Shown here: one piece after another, positions 1 to 7,645 of the stretch
How positions within the stretch are numbered: the first letter of the stretch is position 1
Layout of the letters: every line of letters starts with the position of its first letter
From: PFJX01 sp038215555
Lineage (GTDB): Bacteria > Pseudomonadota > Gammaproteobacteria > Burkholderiales > Thiobacillaceae
NCBI GenBank assembly: GCA_038215555.1
Contig: JBBQQT010000015.1
Coordinates: 1 to 38,983 of the forward strand
Direction: 5' to 3'
Length of the DNA stretch: 38,983 bases
Notes under the pieces: model-generated
The model's database searches: none
What the model was told of the DNA's origin: nothing
Seen by the model: the letters and a program-made list of their open reading frames with translations, nothing else
Position numbers and translations under genes: made by a program

Positions 1-171
1 GCCGCGCGTGGTCAACGTAATGTCCAGCAACCGCGCCGCCTTTTCCGCGTCGTCATGGAACAACTCGTAAAAGTCGCCCATGCGATAGAACAACAGCATG
101 CCGGGATGTTCGGCCTTGATGCGTAAATACTGCTGCATCATCGGGGTGTGGGGTGTGGGATTGGCGGACAC
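1..171 (-). CDS. mutS: DNA mismatch repair protein MutS, N-terminal fragment
   Basis: This is the first 57 codons of MutS, the ATPase that recognises mismatches and small loops and recruits MutL. The reverse strand reads through the family's N-terminal signature HTPMMQQYLRIKAEHPG and then LLFYRMGDFYELFHDDA. In the latter, Phe34 and Glu36 (counted from the chosen start) correspond to the conserved Phe-x-Glu that inserts at the mismatch. The gene continues beyond base 1, so only part of the mismatch-binding domain I is visible. I chose GTG at 171-169 because it leaves about ten residues before MMQQY, as in E. coli MutS. No clear Shine-Dalgarno sequence precedes it, and the frame stays open further upstream, so a slightly longer form is possible. 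The gene diverges from the cytochrome gene at 284. Confidence 0.93.
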   Translation of the reverse strand, partial: MSANPTPHTPMMQQYLRIKAEHPGMLLFYRMGDFYELFHDDAEKAARLLDITLTTRG

Positions 172-283
172 GCGGGCGACAGCGGTTTTCGGGGAGGTGA
201 ATTCTACTTGCAGGCAGCGCGCTTGAAGCCGGCTTACAATCCGACCCGATTCAATTGACTGTTTCACAATCGGAGCCTTTTGC

Positions 284-946
284 ATGAGTCCGCATACTGT
301 TTGGTTTTGGTGCAGTTCTTTGTTGGCGCTGGTTTCGATGCCTTTGCAGGCTGCCTATACCTGGGTTCCTTCCGCGTCACCGCAGCAGATCGAGGCCAGA
401 TTGGCCCGCACACAGGCAGACCCTGTGGCACATAAAGCGGCGATTGTGGCGGGCAAACGTGCGGCCACGTTCTGCGCCAACTGTCATGGCGACAGCGGTG
501 TCAGCGTGCTGGATAACGTGCCGAATCTGGCCGGTCAGAATGCGTTTTATCTTTTGGCGCAGATCGATAAATTTGGAGATGGACGTCGTAAGGACGATTT
601 CATGTCAGGCCTGGTCAAGGTGTTGAAGCCGGATGAGCGTTTCAATATCGCGGTGTTTTATGCCAGCCAGACGGTGCCGCCCACCCCGCCAAAAGACCGG
701 GGGCAAGCCATCGCCGGCGGCAAGCATTTTGCGCGCGCGTGCGTTGGCTGCCATGGTGCCAAGGGTTATGGCACCCGCGAAGTTGCGCGTCTGGCCGGGC
801 AGCGCAACGGTTATCTGAAACAGGCGCTGACCGATTACCGTAACGGCAGCGGAGTGCGCTCCGATTCGCGGATGACCGGGGTTGCGCAAAAGCTGTCCGA
901 TACCGATATCGCGGCTCTGGCCAGTTATCTCGGTTCGTTGCTTTGA
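284..946 (+). CDS. Diheme c4-type cytochrome c, periplasmic
   Basis: This is a 220-residue exported cytochrome with two c-type haem sites. An N-terminal signal peptide (about residues 1-23, cleavage near LQA-AYT) is followed by two similar haem domains. CANCH lies at residues 64-68 and CVGCH at 153-157. Methionines such as M107 and M197 are candidate axial ligands. Two fused class I domains with this spacing are typical of cytochrome c4, a soluble electron carrier that commonly donates to cbb3 or aa3 oxidases. A link to the cbb3 operon at 8856 is plausible but not shown. The gene stands alone, diverging from mutS. An unrelated diheme cytochrome of the same fold cannot be excluded. Confidence 0.88.
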   Translation: MSPHTVWFWCSSLLALVSMPLQAAYTWVPSASPQQIEARLARTQADPVAHKAAIVAGKRAATFCANCHGDSGVSVLDNVPNLAGQNAFYLLAQIDKFGDGRRKDDFMSGLVKVLKPDERFNIAVFYASQTVPPTPPKDRGQAIAGGKHFARACVGCHGAKGYGTREVARLAGQRNGYLKQALTDYRNGSGVRSDSRMTGVAQKLSDTDIAALASYLGSLL

Positions 947-1095
947 ATGGGTGGTGAATTCGGGGCGGTTGGCGAGTCCGCTTGGGGAATCTGAATGTCG
1001 CGTAGGGTTGGTTAGTCTGGTTGACCGAAATATCAGCCAGCAGCGGGAACCCTGAGCCGCATCCGGCCTCAAGTTGATTTTGCCTGGCGCTGATC

Positions 1096-1554
1096 ATGTT
1101 CAAAATTCCTGTTTCGGTTCTGGTAGTGATTTATTCCGCCGATCAGCAGGTCTTGCTGCTGGAGCGTGCCGATGCACCCGGACTCTGGCAATCGGTCACC
1201 GGCAGTCAGGAAACGGGCGAGACGTTGTGCGAAACCGCCATTCGCGAGGTAGCGGAAGAAACCGGTCTGGACGCCCAAGCATTCACGTTGACCGATTGGC
1301 AGATGCGGAATCAGTTTGAAATCTTTCCGCGCTGGCGACATCGCTATGCCCCCGGCGTAACGCACAACAGCGAGCATGTTTTCTGCCTGCTGTTGCCTGC
1401 GCCACAGCCGGTGAAGCTGGCCGAACGCGAACACCTGAACCAAGTCTGGCTGCCGTATGCGTCTGCGGCGGAAAAATGCTTCTCCTGGAGCAATGCTGCG
1501 GCGATCCGCCGGTTGCCTGTTATTTGCCTACCTGTCGCATCCAGCGGGGCCTGA
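1096..1554 (+). CDS. nudB: Dihydroneopterin triphosphate diphosphatase (Nudix)
   Basis: The 152-aa product belongs to the NudB/NtpA Nudix family, which removes pyrophosphate from dihydroneopterin triphosphate in folate synthesis. The Nudix box is complete: G36, E42, R50-E51, E54-E55, G57. The flanking signatures IPVSVLVVIY, LWQSVTGS and RHRYAPGVT are characteristic of NudB rather than of generic Nudix proteins. The ATG at 1096 gives the standard N-terminus (MFKIPVSVLV). The gene is a single unit, convergent with comF, whose stop lies 91 bp away. Its usual neighbour aspS is not present here. Confidence 0.93.
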   Translation: MFKIPVSVLVVIYSADQQVLLLERADAPGLWQSVTGSQETGETLCETAIREVAEETGLDAQAFTLTDWQMRNQFEIFPRWRHRYAPGVTHNSEHVFCLLLPAPQPVKLAEREHLNQVWLPYASAAEKCFSWSNAAAIRRLPVICLPVASSGA

Positions 1555-1645
1555 GTCGGCAGGCGTTCATTGATTGGCTGGCGCCTGGCCGCTGGTTAAA
1601 TCCTGCCTTGATGAAAGCGCGTCGGTAGCCTGCCGCAAGCCCGTT

Positions 1646-2320
1646 TCAGAGCGTGCGCGCCAGCACCCAGGCCTGAATTTCGATGGCGCCAGCTTTGCGC
1701 ACCGCGCGCGCCAGTTCATCCAGGCTGCTGCCGCTGGTCATCACATCGTCGATCAAGGCGACACGTTTTCCGCTTAAATCGATGCGGCAGGCAAAAGCGC
1801 CGCGCAGATTGCGCTGCCGGGTTTTCAAGTCGAGCCCGGCCTGCGACGGCGTGTTGCGTAACCGTTGGCAGGCATCCGGCAGCCAGGGCACACCGATGCG
1901 CGGCGAGAGTCGACGGGCAATTTCAGCGGCCTGGTTGAACCCGCGCTGCGCCAGACGGGCGGGATGCAGGGGCATCGGCAGCAGGTAATCGAGCTGGTCG
2001 GCACAGGTATTTGACTGATCTGATCGGCTCGCCATGCGGGCGGCAAAGAATTCGGTCAGGTTGCTGGCATGCGCGTATTTGCATTGCTGCACCAGGCTGT
2101 CGAGCGGGAAAGCGTAGCTGAAGAATGCCTTGGTGCGGTCGAAAGCAGGCGGCTTTTTCAGGCAGGCGCCGCAGATTTCACCCTGTGACGTGGGCAGCGC
2201 GCATTGCGGACAACAGGCGGCGGGCAAGTGCGCCAGATCGTCTTCACAGCCGGCGCAGAGCAGCGCACCGCTGACACGCGCGCCGCAGAGAAAACAGGCT
2301 TGCGGCAAGCGGGATTGCAC
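1646..2320 (-). CDS. comF: ComF family phosphoribosyltransferase-like protein
   Basis: This ComF/GntX-type protein is linked to DNA uptake in competent bacteria and to unknown roles elsewhere. An N-terminal zinc-finger-like region carries CFLCG, CAGC, CPQC and CGAC pairs. A type I phosphoribosyltransferase domain follows, with the PRPP loop VALIDDVMTSGSSL near the C-terminus and LLPMPLHPARLAQRGFNQA in the middle. The start is uncertain. GTG at 2320 gives 224 aa, with the first CxxC about ten residues in, as in relatives. An in-frame ATG at 2416-2414 would give 256 aa, but its extra 32 codons read through a terminator-like hairpin and overlap the start of the divergent gene at 2415, so I consider it less likely. 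Confidence 0.88.
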   Translation of the reverse strand: MQSRLPQACFLCGARVSGALLCAGCEDDLAHLPAACCPQCALPTSQGEICGACLKKPPAFDRTKAFFSYAFPLDSLVQQCKYAHASNLTEFFAARMASRSDQSNTCADQLDYLLPMPLHPARLAQRGFNQAAEIARRLSPRIGVPWLPDACQRLRNTPSQAGLDLKTRQRNLRGAFACRIDLSGKRVALIDDVMTSGSSLDELARAVRKAGAIEIQAWVLARTL

Positions 2321-2388
2321 GAATTTTATGCACTTGTTCAGCGTAGATTGCTGTGAGTTTGACAAGGTTTTATCCCTCCCCCACCATC

Positions 2389-2413
2389 CCGGCTCTTTTA
2401 GCCGGTTTTTATT
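2389..2413 (+). terminator. Terminator-like hairpin just upstream of the biotin operon
   Basis: CCGGCT (2389-2394) and AGCCGG (2400-2405) form a perfect 6-bp stem with a 5-base loop, followed by TTTTTATT. This has the layout of an intrinsic terminator reading rightward. It ends only two bases before the first ATG of the biotin operon's lead gene. A TTGACA hexamer lies upstream at 2359-2364, though the -10 spaced from it is poor. The hairpin may attenuate biotin operon transcription, or it may be fortuitous. Confidence 0.5.
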
Positions 2414-2414
2414 C

Positions 2415-2861
2415 ATGTCCGAAAAACTTCTGATTACCGCTGCGGCTTGCAAACGCAGCGCGCGCTTGTTCAATTTGCTCGCAGTGGCGACGACCCTGCT
2501 CTCCGCCAGCCTGTTCGGCCTCGGCAACCTGATCGCCGACAAGAAGCTGGCTTTCCTGCCGATGGCGATGTCGCTACCGCCGATCATGATCTGGCTGGCC
2601 GCCTCTATCTTCGTCTATGCCTCGATCGCGCACCACCCCGACCTGACCGTGCGGCATTACAACAAATGGGCCGGCTATCGCTATTACGCCGTGGTCGGCA
2701 CGCTGACCGTGCTGTCGAACGATCTAGCGCATCTGCCCACCGGCTGGGCCGGCGTCTGGGCGTTGATGCTGCTGACGTTGGTGCCCTGGGCGCTTTACGA
2801 CGTGTGGAAAGCGGGCAAGGAAAACTGGCAGGACATCGAAGTAGAGAAAGAGGTGCATTGA
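2415..2861 (+). CDS. Small membrane protein of unknown function, first gene of the biotin operon
   Basis: I do not recognise this 148-aa protein beyond its being an integral membrane protein. It shows about four hydrophobic segments: LFNLLAVATTLLSASLFGL, LAFLPMAMSLPPIMIWLAASIFVYASI, a weaker YYAVVGTLTVLSND, and WAGVWALMLLTLVPWALYDV. A charged C-terminal tail (KAGKENWQDIEVEKE) is probably cytoplasmic. The stop overlaps the bioB start by one base (TGATG), so it is translationally coupled to bioB and may serve biotin metabolism or transport, although it does not resemble BioY. No Shine-Dalgarno sequence precedes the ATG at 2415; a longer version starting upstream is possible but less convincing. 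Confidence 0.72.
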   Translation: MSEKLLITAAACKRSARLFNLLAVATTLLSASLFGLGNLIADKKLAFLPMAMSLPPIMIWLAASIFVYASIAHHPDLTVRHYNKWAGYRYYAVVGTLTVLSNDLAHLPTGWAGVWALMLLTLVPWALYDVWKAGKENWQDIEVEKEVH

Positions 2862-3886
2862 TGAACGATATGACCCAACCCGTGGCTGCTTCGGTTGCCC
2901 AAGCAGAAGCCCGCAAGCGCTGGTCTCTGGCTGAACTGGAAGCGCTGTATGCGCTGCCGTTCAATGATTTGATGTTCCAGGCCCAAAGCGTGCATCGCGC
3001 CAACTTCGATCCGAATGCGGTGCAGCTTTCCACGCTGCTTTCGATCAAGACCGGTGGCTGTTCCGAGGATTGCGGCTACTGCTCGCAATCGGCCCGGCAC
3101 GATACCGGCCTGGAACGCGAAAAACTGCTCGATATCGCTGAAGTGGTCGCCACTGCGAAAGCCGCCAAGGAGGCCGGCGCGACACGCTTCTGCATGGGCG
3201 CGGCCTGGCGCGGGCCAAAGGAAAAGGATCTCGGCGCGGTGGCCGAGATGGTGCGCGAGGTGAAAGCGCTTGGCCTGGAAACCTGCGTCACACTGGGCAT
3301 GCTGAAACCGGGGCAGGCTGAACAGTTGAAGGATGCCGGCCTGGATTACTACAACCACAATCTGGATACCGCCGCCGAGTTCTACGGTCAGGTGATCACT
3401 ACACATACCCACGGCGACCGCCTCGACACGCTGGCGCAAGTGCGCGGCGCCGGCATCCATGTCTGCTGCGGCGGCATCATCGGCATGGGCGAATCGCGTC
3501 GGGTGCGCGCCGGTCTGGTTCTGGAACTGGCCAATCTCGATCCGCAGCCGGAGTCTGTGCCGATCAACATGCTGGTGAAAGTGCCGGGTACGCCGCTGGC
3601 GGCGGTGGTTGAGCAAAGCGGCGATCTCGATCCATTCGAGTTCGTCCGCACCATCGCCATCGCCCGCATCACCATGCCGGCATCGCATGTGCGTCTTTCT
3701 GCCGGTCGTCAGGAACTGGGTGATGGCATGCAGGCATTGTGCTTTCTTGCCGGCGCCAATTCGATTTTCTACGGCGACAAGTTGCTGACCACCGGCAACC
3801 CCGATGTCACCGCCGATACCGCGTTGTTCGCCAAGCTGGGTCTGAACACCGAGCCGGTGCAAGGTCGGCGTTGCGCGGGACATTGA
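2861..3886 (+). CDS. bioB: Biotin synthase
   Basis: BioB is the radical SAM enzyme that inserts sulfur into dethiobiotin to form biotin. At 341 aa it has the family's normal length. The [4Fe-4S]/SAM motif is C67-x3-C71-x2-C74 in GGCSEDCGYCSQSA. Further family signatures are FCMGAAWRGP, YYNHNLDT, CCGGIIGMGE and RLSAGR, the last containing the arginine that ligates the [2Fe-2S] cluster. The start ATG overlaps the stop of the upstream membrane protein by one base. After the stop, a 61-bp gap holding a palindromic repeat separates bioB from bioF, the only sizeable gap in the operon. Confidence 0.98.
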   Translation: MNDMTQPVAASVAQAEARKRWSLAELEALYALPFNDLMFQAQSVHRANFDPNAVQLSTLLSIKTGGCSEDCGYCSQSARHDTGLEREKLLDIAEVVATAKAAKEAGATRFCMGAAWRGPKEKDLGAVAEMVREVKALGLETCVTLGMLKPGQAEQLKDAGLDYYNHNLDTAAEFYGQVITTHTHGDRLDTLAQVRGAGIHVCCGGIIGMGESRRVRAGLVLELANLDPQPESVPINMLVKVPGTPLAAVVEQSGDLDPFEFVRTIAIARITMPASHVRLSAGRQELGDGMQALCFLAGANSIFYGDKLLTTGNPDVTADTALFAKLGLNTEPVQGRRCAGH

Positions 3887-3894
3887 ATATCTTC

Positions 3895-3920
3895 GTCATT
3901 CCTGCGCATGCGGGAATGAC
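3895..3920. repeat. 26-bp palindromic intergenic repeat between bioB and bioF
   Basis: GTCATTCCTGC, the spacer GCAT and GCGGGAATGAC form an 11-bp inverted repeat with a single T/G mismatch, which is a wobble pair in RNA. GTCATTCC...GGAATGAC palindromes of this sort are widely dispersed between genes in beta- and gammaproteobacterial genomes. Here it could fold as a hairpin in the bio mRNA. Only one copy was noticed in this window. Confidence 0.75.
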
Positions 3921-3947
3921 AGAGGTTTGTATGCATGCGGTTGTGTC

Positions 3948-5123
3948 ATGACACCTGACCAACTCGCCAACGCTTTAGCCGAGCTCGACGCTCAATCCTT
4001 GCGTCGGGTGCGTCGCGTGCTGGATGGGCCGCAAGGCGTGCAGGTGACGCTGGACGGCAAGCCTTATTTGTCTTTTTCCAGCAACGATTATCTGGGGCTG
4101 GCAAATCATCCGGACATCACGCTTGCCGCGCAGCAAGCGGCGGCGCGGTATGGCGTGGGCGCGGGCGCGGCGCATTTGCTGACCGGGCATCATCGGTTGC
4201 ATCACGAACTCGAATCAGAGCTGGCCGATTTCGTTGGTTTGCCTGCCGCGCTGCTGTTTTCAACCGGTTATATGGCCAGCCTGGGCGTGCTGCCGGCGTT
4301 GCTGGATCGGCATGGCGAGGTGTTCGAGGACAAGCTGAATCATGCGTCGCTGGTCGATGCGGCGTTGCTGTCGCGCGCCAAACTGACCCGCTATCCGCAT
4401 CTTGATCTGGTCTCGCTCGAACAGCGCCTGGCGAGCAGTACGGCCAAGGTAAAGCTGATCGCCACCGATACCGTGTTCAGCATGGATGGCGATCTGGCGC
4501 CGTTGGTCGAGTTGCAAGCTTTGGCGCGACGCCACGATGCCTGGTTGTATCTCGATGACGCGCATGGTTTTGGCGTGTTGGGAGAGGGTGGAAAAAACGG
4601 CGGGCAGGGCGCGTTGGCTTTGCTGGATGATCGCAATGATCCGCGCCTGATCTATCTCGCCACGCTGGGCAAGGCGGCGGGCGTGGCGGGGGCGTTTGTT
4701 GGCGGTTCGGCGGCGCTGATCGAGTGGCTGGTGAACAAGGCGCGCACTTATGTCTTCACCACCGCGCAGCCGCCGCTGCTGGCGGCGGCCGTCAGCGCCA
4801 GTTTGCGTCTGATCGCGGCCGATCCCTGGCGACGCGCGCATCTGATCGAGTTGATCGACCGCCTGAAAGCCGGCCTGGCTGGATTGCCGTGGCCGCTGAT
4901 GAATTCGAATACGCCGATCCAGCCGTTGTTGGTGGGCGGCAATGCCGAGGCATTGCGTCTGGCCGATGCGTTGCGTGCGCAAGGCATTTTGCTGCCGGCG
5001 ATTCGGTCGCCGACGGTGCCGCCGGGCGAGGCGCGTTTGCGCATTTCACTTTCGGCAGCGCATCGCCTGGCCGATGTCGATACCTTGTGTGCGGCATTGC
5101 AAGCGTTGATACCGCATGATTGA
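3948..5123 (+). CDS. bioF: 8-amino-7-oxononanoate synthase
   Basis: This PLP-dependent alpha-oxoamine synthase condenses pimeloyl-ACP (or -CoA) with alanine in the first step of biotin ring assembly. It has 391 aa. The PLP lysine is K242 in YLATLGKAAGVAG; the DDAHGFG motif (D203-D204, H206) and SFSSNDYLGL near the N-terminus are typical. I chose ATG 3948; a TTG at 3927 would add seven residues not expected for the family. A purine-rich AGAGG at 3921-3925 lies too far from this ATG. It is well placed for a six-codon ORF at 3931-3951 whose stop overlaps the bioF start (ATGA), so bioF may be translated by coupling to that mini-ORF. Confidence 0.97.
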   Translation: MTPDQLANALAELDAQSLRRVRRVLDGPQGVQVTLDGKPYLSFSSNDYLGLANHPDITLAAQQAAARYGVGAGAAHLLTGHHRLHHELESELADFVGLPAALLFSTGYMASLGVLPALLDRHGEVFEDKLNHASLVDAALLSRAKLTRYPHLDLVSLEQRLASSTAKVKLIATDTVFSMDGDLAPLVELQALARRHDAWLYLDDAHGFGVLGEGGKNGGQGALALLDDRNDPRLIYLATLGKAAGVAGAFVGGSAALIEWLVNKARTYVFTTAQPPLLAAAVSASLRLIAADPWRRAHLIELIDRLKAGLAGLPWPLMNSNTPIQPLLVGGNAEALRLADALRAQGILLPAIRSPTVPPGEARLRISLSAAHRLADVDTLCAALQALIPHD

Positions 5124-5844
5124 AGCGCCACTGGTTTATCTGCACGGCTGGGGTTTGCACGGCGGCATCTGGAGCGAAACCGCGAACCTTTTGCCGGGTT
5201 CAACCCCCGATTTGCCCGGCTATGGCAACGTGGCCACAGCCTCGCCGTACAGCGCAGAATCGCTGGCCGACATGTTGGCGCCAACTCTGCCGGATGCCTC
5301 GGCGGTGTGCGGCTGGTCGCTCGGCGGCATGGTGGCGTTGGCGTTGGCGGTGCGTTATCCGCACAAGGTTTCACACTTGATTCTGGTGGCGACGAATCCG
5401 GTGTTTGTCAGTCGTCCGGATTGGCCGCATGGTTTGGCGCCAGACGTATTGAGCGAATTCGCGTTGGCCTTGGGTCAGGATTATCGGGCGACCTTGCTGC
5501 GGTTTTTGTCGTTGCAAGGACGCGGTGGCGATCAGGCGCGATCGGTCATCGAACGACTGCGTGAGCGTGTTTTTGTGCGTGGCGAGCCGGCCGCCGAAAC
5601 ACTGGCCGCCGGTCTGCAGTTGTTGCGCGATGTCGATTTGCGGCCTGCAGTGGCGCAGGTGCAATGCCCGGTTCTGGTGGTGCATGGCGCCTATGACGGA
5701 CTCTGTCCGCTGCCTGCCGGGCGCTGGCTGGCTGCGCATTTGCCGGATGCCAGGCTGGCGTTGCATGAGCGCGCCGCGCACGCGCCTTTTTTGTCGCATC
5801 CGGATTGGTTTGTGGCCGAATTAAGGAGTTTTTTGCATGGATGA
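5116..5844 (+). CDS. bioH: Pimeloyl-ACP methyl ester carboxylesterase
   Basis: BioH is the alpha/beta hydrolase that removes the methyl cap from pimeloyl-ACP methyl ester, ending the BioC-BioH pathway to pimelate. The 242-aa protein has the nucleophile elbow GWSLGG (S68), a probable acid D194 in VVHGAYDGLCP and the catalytic H222 in AAHAPFLSHP. LHGWGLHGGIW near the N-terminus is the usual oxyanion-region signature. The start overlaps bioF by eight bases and the end overlaps bioC by eight, so it is firmly inside the operon. Its place next to bioC supports BioH over a generic esterase. Confidence 0.95.
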   Translation: MIEAPLVYLHGWGLHGGIWSETANLLPGSTPDLPGYGNVATASPYSAESLADMLAPTLPDASAVCGWSLGGMVALALAVRYPHKVSHLILVATNPVFVSRPDWPHGLAPDVLSEFALALGQDYRATLLRFLSLQGRGGDQARSVIERLRERVFVRGEPAAETLAAGLQLLRDVDLRPAVAQVQCPVLVVHGAYDGLCPLPAGRWLAAHLPDARLALHERAAHAPFLSHPDWFVAELRSFLHG

Positions 5845-6769
5845 AGGCATCAAATATGAAGCCATCAAATATTCAGCCACCAAGCGCACGATCCGGCATT
5901 CGTTTGAACGGGCGGCGGCGCATTACGACGAAGCCGCTTTCCTGCAGCATGAAGTGGCGCGCCGGCTGGATGAGCATCTCGATGGCGTCAAGATCGTGCC
6001 ACAACGCATCTTGGATGCCGGTTGCGGCACGGGTTTCGGTTCCAGTCTGTTGCGCGCGCGCTATCCACGCGCCGATGTGATCGGCCTTGATCTGGCGCAA
6101 GCCATGCTGCAGCGGGCGTTGGCGCGGCAACGTGGCAGCGTGTGGGAGAAATTGCGCGCTCGGTTGATGCCCAACGTGCCGCATTTTCAGCCGCTTTGCG
6201 GCGATATCGAACAACTGCCGCTGGCGCGCGCCAGTCTTGATTTGGTCTGGTCGAGTCTGGCGCTGCAATGGGTGGGCGGTGGCATCGATGGTCTGCAGGC
6301 CAGTTTCAAGCAGCTCCGGCGTGCGCTGAAACCGGGCGGCTTGTTCATCTTCGCCAGTTTCGGGCCGGATACGCTGAAGGAATTGCGCGCCGCATCGACT
6401 GGCCTCGATGGTCATCACCACGTCAATCGCTTCATCGATATGCACGATGTCGGTGACGCGCTGGTACATGCCGGATTCAGCAATCCGGTGATGGAAATGG
6501 AACAGATCACCCTGACCTACCCGGATCTGCCGGCGTTGCTGCGCGATCTCAAGCAGATCGGCGCGCATACCGTGCTGGAAGGCCGGCGCGCAGGATTGAT
6601 GGGCAAGTCGGCTTGGCGGCAGATGGCGAACAACTACGAGATATTCCGCAAGGACGATCGGCTGCCGGCCAGTTATGAAGTGGTGTACGGCCATGCCTGG
6701 GCGGAAAATGCACAAAAACTCGAAGACGGGCGACAGATCATCGAATTTCGCAAACGGACGCCGGGGTGA
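5837..6769 (+). CDS. bioC: Malonyl-ACP O-methyltransferase
   Basis: BioC uses SAM to methylate the free carboxyl of malonyl-ACP, disguising it so that fatty acid synthase can extend it to pimelate. The 310-aa class I methyltransferase has motif I LDAGCGTGFG (residues 59-68), an acidic motif II near VIGLDLAQAML, and the LVWSSLALQWVGG and LKPGGLFIFASFGPDTL segments seen in BioC. AAGGAG at 5822-5827 fits ATG 5837. The start lies inside bioH and the stop overlaps the bioD start (TGATG). The first residues contain a short near-repeat (GIKYEAIKY). Confidence 0.96.
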   Translation: MDEGIKYEAIKYSATKRTIRHSFERAAAHYDEAAFLQHEVARRLDEHLDGVKIVPQRILDAGCGTGFGSSLLRARYPRADVIGLDLAQAMLQRALARQRGSVWEKLRARLMPNVPHFQPLCGDIEQLPLARASLDLVWSSLALQWVGGGIDGLQASFKQLRRALKPGGLFIFASFGPDTLKELRAASTGLDGHHHVNRFIDMHDVGDALVHAGFSNPVMEMEQITLTYPDLPALLRDLKQIGAHTVLEGRRAGLMGKSAWRQMANNYEIFRKDDRLPASYEVVYGHAWAENAQKLEDGRQIIEFRKRTPG

Positions 6770-7485
6770 TGACTGCGCAGGGTTTTTTTGTCACCGGCAC
6801 CGATACTGGGGTTGGGAAAACATTGGTCAGCGCGGCTTTGCTGCATGCCTTCGCGGGGCTCGGCTATCGCGTGGCAGGCATGAAGCCGGTGGCGGCGGGC
6901 GCCGATCAGATCGACGGCGTCTGGTGCAATGAAGACGTGCTGCAATTGCACGCCGCCGCCAATGTGGTTGCGAATCCAGCCTGGGTCAATCCCTATTTGT
7001 TGCGCACGCCGGTGGCGCCGCATATCGCCGCCGACTATCAAGGCGTGTCGATCGAACTGCCGCGTATCCGCGATGCCTATGAACATCTGGCTGATCTGGC
7101 CGATGTGGTGATCGTCGAAGGTGCGGGCGGCTTCAAAGTTCCCTTGTCGGCGACGCGCGACAGTGCCGATCTGGCCAAATATCTCGCGCTGCCGATGATT
7201 CTGGTGGTTGGCATGCGCCTCGGCTGCATCAATCATGCGCTGTTGACGGCTGAAGCGATCGCCGCGCGTGGCCTGAAACTGGCCGGCTGGGTGGCGAATC
7301 GGCTGGACCCCGATATGGCCGCGTATGGAGAGAATCTGGCTGCCTTGCGGGCGCGTCTGAATTGCCCGCTGCTTGCCGAGTTGCCGCATGTCAGTCAGCC
7401 GGATGCACGCTTGATGTCCGCTTTGATGGCGCCGAAAAGGTTGACTGAATTGATTGGCTCAAGCCATGGATCGACATTGCGGTAG
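6769..7485 (+). CDS. bioD: Dethiobiotin synthetase
   Basis: BioD is an ATP-dependent carboxylase that closes the ureido ring of 7,8-diaminopelargonate to give dethiobiotin, the BioB substrate. The 238-aa product starts with FFVTGTDTGVGKT, whose P-loop spans about residues 10-18, and carries VEGAGGFKVPL, the family's Mg/ATP-binding signature. ATG 6769 overlaps the bioC stop by one base; a GTG three bases upstream is the alternative. It is the last gene of the operon. The DAPA aminotransferase gene bioA, needed between BioF and BioD, is not in this window. No intrinsic terminator is evident in the 160 bp that follow. Confidence 0.96.
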   Translation: MTAQGFFVTGTDTGVGKTLVSAALLHAFAGLGYRVAGMKPVAAGADQIDGVWCNEDVLQLHAAANVVANPAWVNPYLLRTPVAPHIAADYQGVSIELPRIRDAYEHLADLADVVIVEGAGGFKVPLSATRDSADLAKYLALPMILVVGMRLGCINHALLTAEAIAARGLKLAGWVANRLDPDMAAYGENLAALRARLNCPLLAELPHVSQPDARLMSALMAPKRLTELIGSSHGSTLR

Positions 7486-7645
7486 GGGCGCTGAAACACC
7501 CGATTGACCGATTTTCGTAACGGATTTGTTGCCATCAAGCCGGACTTTTTCCAGCTTAATTTGATACCTTCTTGTCCGAAACTCCCTTTTTTTGTGCGAA
7601 TATTGCGGCGTTTATTCGAGATAAAAAACTCTCTTGGAGTGAGAT

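Noticed and set aside
2321..2414. BirA or BioR operator ahead of the biotin operon
   Set aside because: No paired TTGTAAACC-type half sites or other clear dyad apart from the terminator-like hairpin were seen.
2130..2414. N-terminal extension of the membrane protein at 2415
   Set aside because: The frame is open upstream, but it overlaps comF on the other strand, has no ribosome site, and its residues are unlike a membrane protein N-terminus.
2795..3883. 362-codon open frame antisense to bioB
   Set aside because: It lies entirely opposite the well-conserved bioB gene, with no recognisable motif or ribosome binding site.
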